From positions 1-9,194 of the forward strand of contig JACNKY010000308.1 of the NCBI GenBank assembly GCA_014381795.1: a stretch of 9,194 bases of DNA. The letters are read 5' to 3'. The notes under the pieces are model-generated. The model was not told the DNA's origin. It searched no databases and worked only from the letters and a program-made list of their open reading frames with translations. Below are positions 6,316 to 9,194 of the stretch, piece after piece. Position numbers and translations under genes: made by a program. The first letter of the stretch is position 1. Every line of letters starts with the position of its first letter. This DNA is from Pseudomonadota bacterium (GTDB lineage: Bacteria > SAR324 > NAC60-12).

Positions 6316-7899
6316 ATGATAAATACTACCTTTGTGATATTAATAGTATCATTTATGTGGTTAAGTGGCTGTGTCACGCAAGGGAGATTAACCTCGTTGA
6401 CTTTTGAGAAGAGTTTCAGTTATGAGGCTCTTGACTCCTCTATGGAGAAACTCAAGAGTCAATATGAGAGTTCAATTCAGGAGCAGTTGAGTGCTTTAAG
6501 GGAAATGCGTTATCTTTCAAAACATGCGGGAGAACCTGGCAAACGCGAAATGGCTTTACGTGCCCTAACTTTTTTCGCTTTTGCGAGTGATGACGGAGAT
6601 ATACGTGACAGGAGCATTTCTCGTCTTGAAACAGTTCTCGAGTCTCCAGAATGGCCTTTACATTTGAAACAAACTGTAATCGACAGTACTATCGATCTTG
6701 TAAACGGTGAACTAGGATTTCAGGAAACGCACGATGGAATGATCATGCATTTTGGCTTGAAGTCCGTTCTGCGTGAAGACGCGTTGAAATTTTTACTGAA
6801 TGATTATGATGAGCTGACTCCGGAACTTCAGTACCACACAGTAAGTGCTCTGCGGAATTTACTGCTCACAGAACCTGTATTGGAGAACTGTCCGGAGAAC
6901 ATCTGTGATGAAGATGTCAGGAAAAACCAGGAAGAATGGGAGCTTGGGCGCGAAGTTAAAGTAATTATCCCTGATAATGCTGATCCAACAGCGGTAGAAG
7001 CGGGTGCTTATGGACCTGACACAAAACGTAAGATTCTTGGTGAACGTGAAGATTGGAACGAAGAAATGGACGAACTGAAAGAGATCGTCTGGGACTGGAT
7101 TGAAGATCGGTTGGAGGTTCAGGACAGTCAGTTTTTAGTTCGAGGCCGCTTAATTCGTTTAGCCGGTGAGATAGAAAAGTTCTCACTGCAGGAAGAAATG
7201 GCAAATGATTTTCGTGAACAAGCTTCAGAATGGTCCGAGAATGAAGATATTGCTGTTGATTTGAGACAACTGCTTGGCGCGGCACGTGACAAGGTAAAGC
7301 TCTATGGCTTTCCGGCAACTAAATCTCCTGTACCTACAGAGGAAGAATATGCAGGGATTATCAAAGGTCCAGTCAACTTTTTGGAAACTCATCTCGATGC
7401 GGTTCTACGCCTGCAACAGGAACGTCAATTAAGCGGTTTTGATACGGGACAACCTGTAATAATTGTGATGGCTTTTACTTCATTTGAAAAAACAGAAGAT
7501 GATCTGCTTAAACGTGAAATAATGCTGGAAAACGTTACCGCTGCTTTGCAGAATGGATTATTGGTTGACACACAGAATTTGACGAAACGCGTGGTAAAAG
7601 CCCTTGAGGGAGAGCTTTCAGAGACAGAACTGGCACCTTTCCTAAAACTTGTAGGAGCATTGTTCACTTCCTTGAAAGCACAAAAACGAAATTCACGTGT
7701 TTTATTTGAAACTCTGGTGGAAAAAGCAAATGCCGCGGAAAATTTATCAGAACGCCGACTTTATCTTAACGCTGTACTTGCGGGTGCGAAGGTTTTTCCG
7801 GAAGAGGCCAGTTTTAACCTTGCCTCCGCGAGTGACGATGATGTAGTGACAAGTCATCATCTTCAAACTGAAATGCAAAAACTAGAGGAAACTCTTTAA
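6316..7899 (+). CDS. Large helical lipoprotein of unknown function
   Basis: A 527-residue lipoprotein. The lipobox LSGC places the acylated cysteine at residue 19, followed by Val. With no Asp at +2, outer-membrane localisation is expected. The mature protein looks almost wholly alpha-helical and charged, with helical pairs such as EMALRALTFFAFASDDGDI and RLETVLESPEWPLHLKQTV. This is reminiscent of HEAT/ARM-type repeats, though I cannot show a regular repeat. A polar insert near 190-200 contains the pair CPENIC (192-197), the only cysteines after the lipobox, and could form a disulfide in the periplasm. The central part (200-260) is rich in Glu, Asp and Trp. No enzyme motif was recognised. 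It sits between the beta-barrel gene and a second lipoprotein gene and could be a periplasmic scaffold or partner of the barrel. No Shine-Dalgarno sequence precedes the ATG. Confidence 0.75.
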   Translation: MINTTFVILIVSFMWLSGCVTQGRLTSLTFEKSFSYEALDSSMEKLKSQYESSIQEQLSALREMRYLSKHAGEPGKREMALRALTFFAFASDDGDIRDRSISRLETVLESPEWPLHLKQTVIDSTIDLVNGELGFQETHDGMIMHFGLKSVLREDALKFLLNDYDELTPELQYHTVSALRNLLLTEPVLENCPENICDEDVRKNQEEWELGREVKVIIPDNADPTAVEAGAYGPDTKRKILGEREDWNEEMDELKEIVWDWIEDRLEVQDSQFLVRGRLIRLAGEIEKFSLQEEMANDFREQASEWSENEDIAVDLRQLLGAARDKVKLYGFPATKSPVPTEEEYAGIIKGPVNFLETHLDAVLRLQQERQLSGFDTGQPVIIVMAFTSFEKTEDDLLKREIMLENVTAALQNGLLVDTQNLTKRVVKALEGELSETELAPFLKLVGALFTSLKAQKRNSRVLFETLVEKANAAENLSERRLYLNAVLAGAKVFPEEASFNLASASDDDVVTSHHLQTEMQKLEETL

Positions 7900-7950
7900 C
7901 AACTTGTGAAGCATAGAAATGTTTTTACTATCATCCAAAAGAGGCTTCTC

Positions 7951-9194
7951 ATGAGAACGCTTTTCAAATTTCTGCTGCTTTTATTTCTGCCGCTGACGCT
8001 GTTTTCCTGTTCGGATAAACAAGGGTCGTCTCAAAGTTGTTCGATTCAGCTTGATAATCAAAAATATTCTGCGGTAGCCACAAATGAAAACTGCACAAAT
8101 TATGAAAGAGGCAGCGCCTATCTGGGATTAGCAGGAGTTTCATTTGGAAATTTTCTCAAAACCGGAGCTACGGATAACCTGACAAAAACGCTGGGGATTT
8201 CTCCGTTAAGTTCCGCTCTTGATTATACAACCGGCAACCGCGGATATCTGACTAGTGCAATTTGTTTGATTGGCCCCAATACTATCGTCACCTCCAACCG
8301 CTGTAACGGAAGTTCAAGAACACGCTCGGCTGATGAAGTGGAAATCTCAATGTTTGCCAATATCGCTGATTTGATTTACCTCAACTATGGTGTACTCGAC
8401 ACTGATTCAAACGGTGATGTTTCAAGTACGGAAACAAGTAACTTCACAGCCCTTGACACAAGCGGTGTTAGCAGTTCCGGCGGAGGAACAGCATTGAGCG
8501 TCTACAGCCGCTACGAAGTTATTGCGGGCAGTATAACTTATGTATCTAATAACGATCTGACTAAGTGTGTCACTTATACTGACAGTTATGTGGTAGATCC
8601 TAGTACAGGCAGTAATTGTGTCGCAAAAGCCCTTGCTGATGGTGTCTCGATAACTGAAATCAGACCTATTTTCAAATTTGATAGCATGACTGACATCACA
8701 GGTGGTGGAAATTTAAGCAAAAAAATTGATATGGTTAGTGAACTGACCAGCATTTCAAATGCGCTTGATGGAGATTTTGCCGAGCTCGGTATAAGCACAG
8801 AAAACAGTATGCGTGTGAGTCTTTCAGAAGGACTGAGCAAACTGGACAATGGAGCTAGAGCTAAGGACAATGCTACCTGTACCGCTGTGGGTCTATTTGA
8901 TGTTATGTACCTACTCGTCCAGGATCCTGCAGACAACAGCACCTCATCGACTGATTTAAAAAGCAAGAATCTGATCCTCCTGGCTGATTTAGTCAGTTCT
9001 GTAGACAGCAACTTGAGCGTAGCAACAGTCAACGGTTTGACAATGAGCCACGCCAGACTGGTTTATGCTACTGACAGTCCTGCCACAACATATACTGATT
9101 CATACGAAACAGCTGAAAGTTCACTTTACTCAGCAATGAAAAATGTCCGCAGTCTTGGTGTTGAAACAACTGTCAAAGGTGACGGTAAGGTCAC
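7951..9194 (+). CDS. Cys-containing lipoprotein with EF-hand loop, 3' end outside window
   Basis: The frame is open from the ATG at 7951 to the last base (414 codons, no stop), so the gene is truncated by the window edge. A purine-rich Shine-Dalgarno sequence (AAAAGAGG, 7937-7944) precedes the ATG. The N-terminus MRTLFKFLLLLFLPLTLFSC is a lipoprotein signal: the lipobox LFSC has its Cys at 20 and Ser at +2, which fits outer-membrane sorting. The mature part is rich in Ser, Thr, Asn and Asp and has seven further cysteines (30, 48, 105, 118, 206, 223, 310), which may form disulfides outside the cytoplasm. Residues 150-161 (DTDSNGDVSSTE) are a perfect 12-residue EF-hand calcium loop. The part from about 255 to 345 appears helical. 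I do not recognise a family. It is preceded by the large lipoprotein gene 51 bases away and probably belongs to the same transcript. Confidence 0.78.
   Translation, partial: MRTLFKFLLLLFLPLTLFSCSDKQGSSQSCSIQLDNQKYSAVATNENCTNYERGSAYLGLAGVSFGNFLKTGATDNLTKTLGISPLSSALDYTTGNRGYLTSAICLIGPNTIVTSNRCNGSSRTRSADEVEISMFANIADLIYLNYGVLDTDSNGDVSSTETSNFTALDTSGVSSSGGGTALSVYSRYEVIAGSITYVSNNDLTKCVTYTDSYVVDPSTGSNCVAKALADGVSITEIRPIFKFDSMTDITGGGNLSKKIDMVSELTSISNALDGDFAELGISTENSMRVSLSEGLSKLDNGARAKDNATCTAVGLFDVMYLLVQDPADNSTSSTDLKSKNLILLADLVSSVDSNLSVATVNGLTMSHARLVYATDSPATTYTDSYETAESSLYSAMKNVRSLGVETTVKGDGKV

Noticed and set aside
8586..9032. Minus-strand open frame of 148 codons
   Set aside because: It is antisense to the last lipoprotein gene, which has a signal peptide, lipobox, Shine-Dalgarno sequence and an unbroken frame; the antisense product is Ser/Leu-rich without motifs.

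Overview
The window is a moderately AT-rich, gene-dense stretch of a Gram-negative bacterial chromosome. An outer membrane is implied by one predicted beta-barrel protein that ends in phenylalanine, two lipoproteins with clear lipoboxes, and a periplasmic YtfJ-like protein. Nothing looks like phage, plasmid or transposon DNA. The exact lineage cannot be fixed from this sequence alone. A little-cultured proteobacterial-type or delta-like marine group would fit, but that is only an impression.

Left part (1-2267): the 3' part of serS (seryl-tRNA synthetase), a YtfJ-family exported thioredoxin-fold protein, and a complete rnhA (ribonuclease HI) on the minus strand with an extended -10 promoter. 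Divergent from rnhA is a small, very acidic, cysteine-containing protein of unknown function.

Middle (2437-4842): an AcuI/YhdH-type acrylyl-CoA reductase (zinc-independent medium-chain reductase) is followed closely by a TrpB2-type PLP enzyme. They lie on the same strand and probably share a transcript. A GC-rich stem-loop follows trpB2.

Right part (4912-9194): four same-strand genes with short gaps of 23 to 51 bases. They encode a small acidic cytoplasmic protein, a FadL/PorV-like outer-membrane beta-barrel protein, a 527-residue helical lipoprotein, and a Cys-containing lipoprotein with a perfect EF-hand loop that runs off the window end. This last gene is open for all 414 codons available. 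The order suggests an uncharacterised cell-envelope module and is the best candidate here for something undescribed.

Most start codons have no Shine-Dalgarno sequence; only trpB2 and the last lipoprotein gene have good ones. No tRNA, rRNA, CRISPR array, insertion sequence or long repeat was seen, and no stretch longer than 300 bases lacks a gene.
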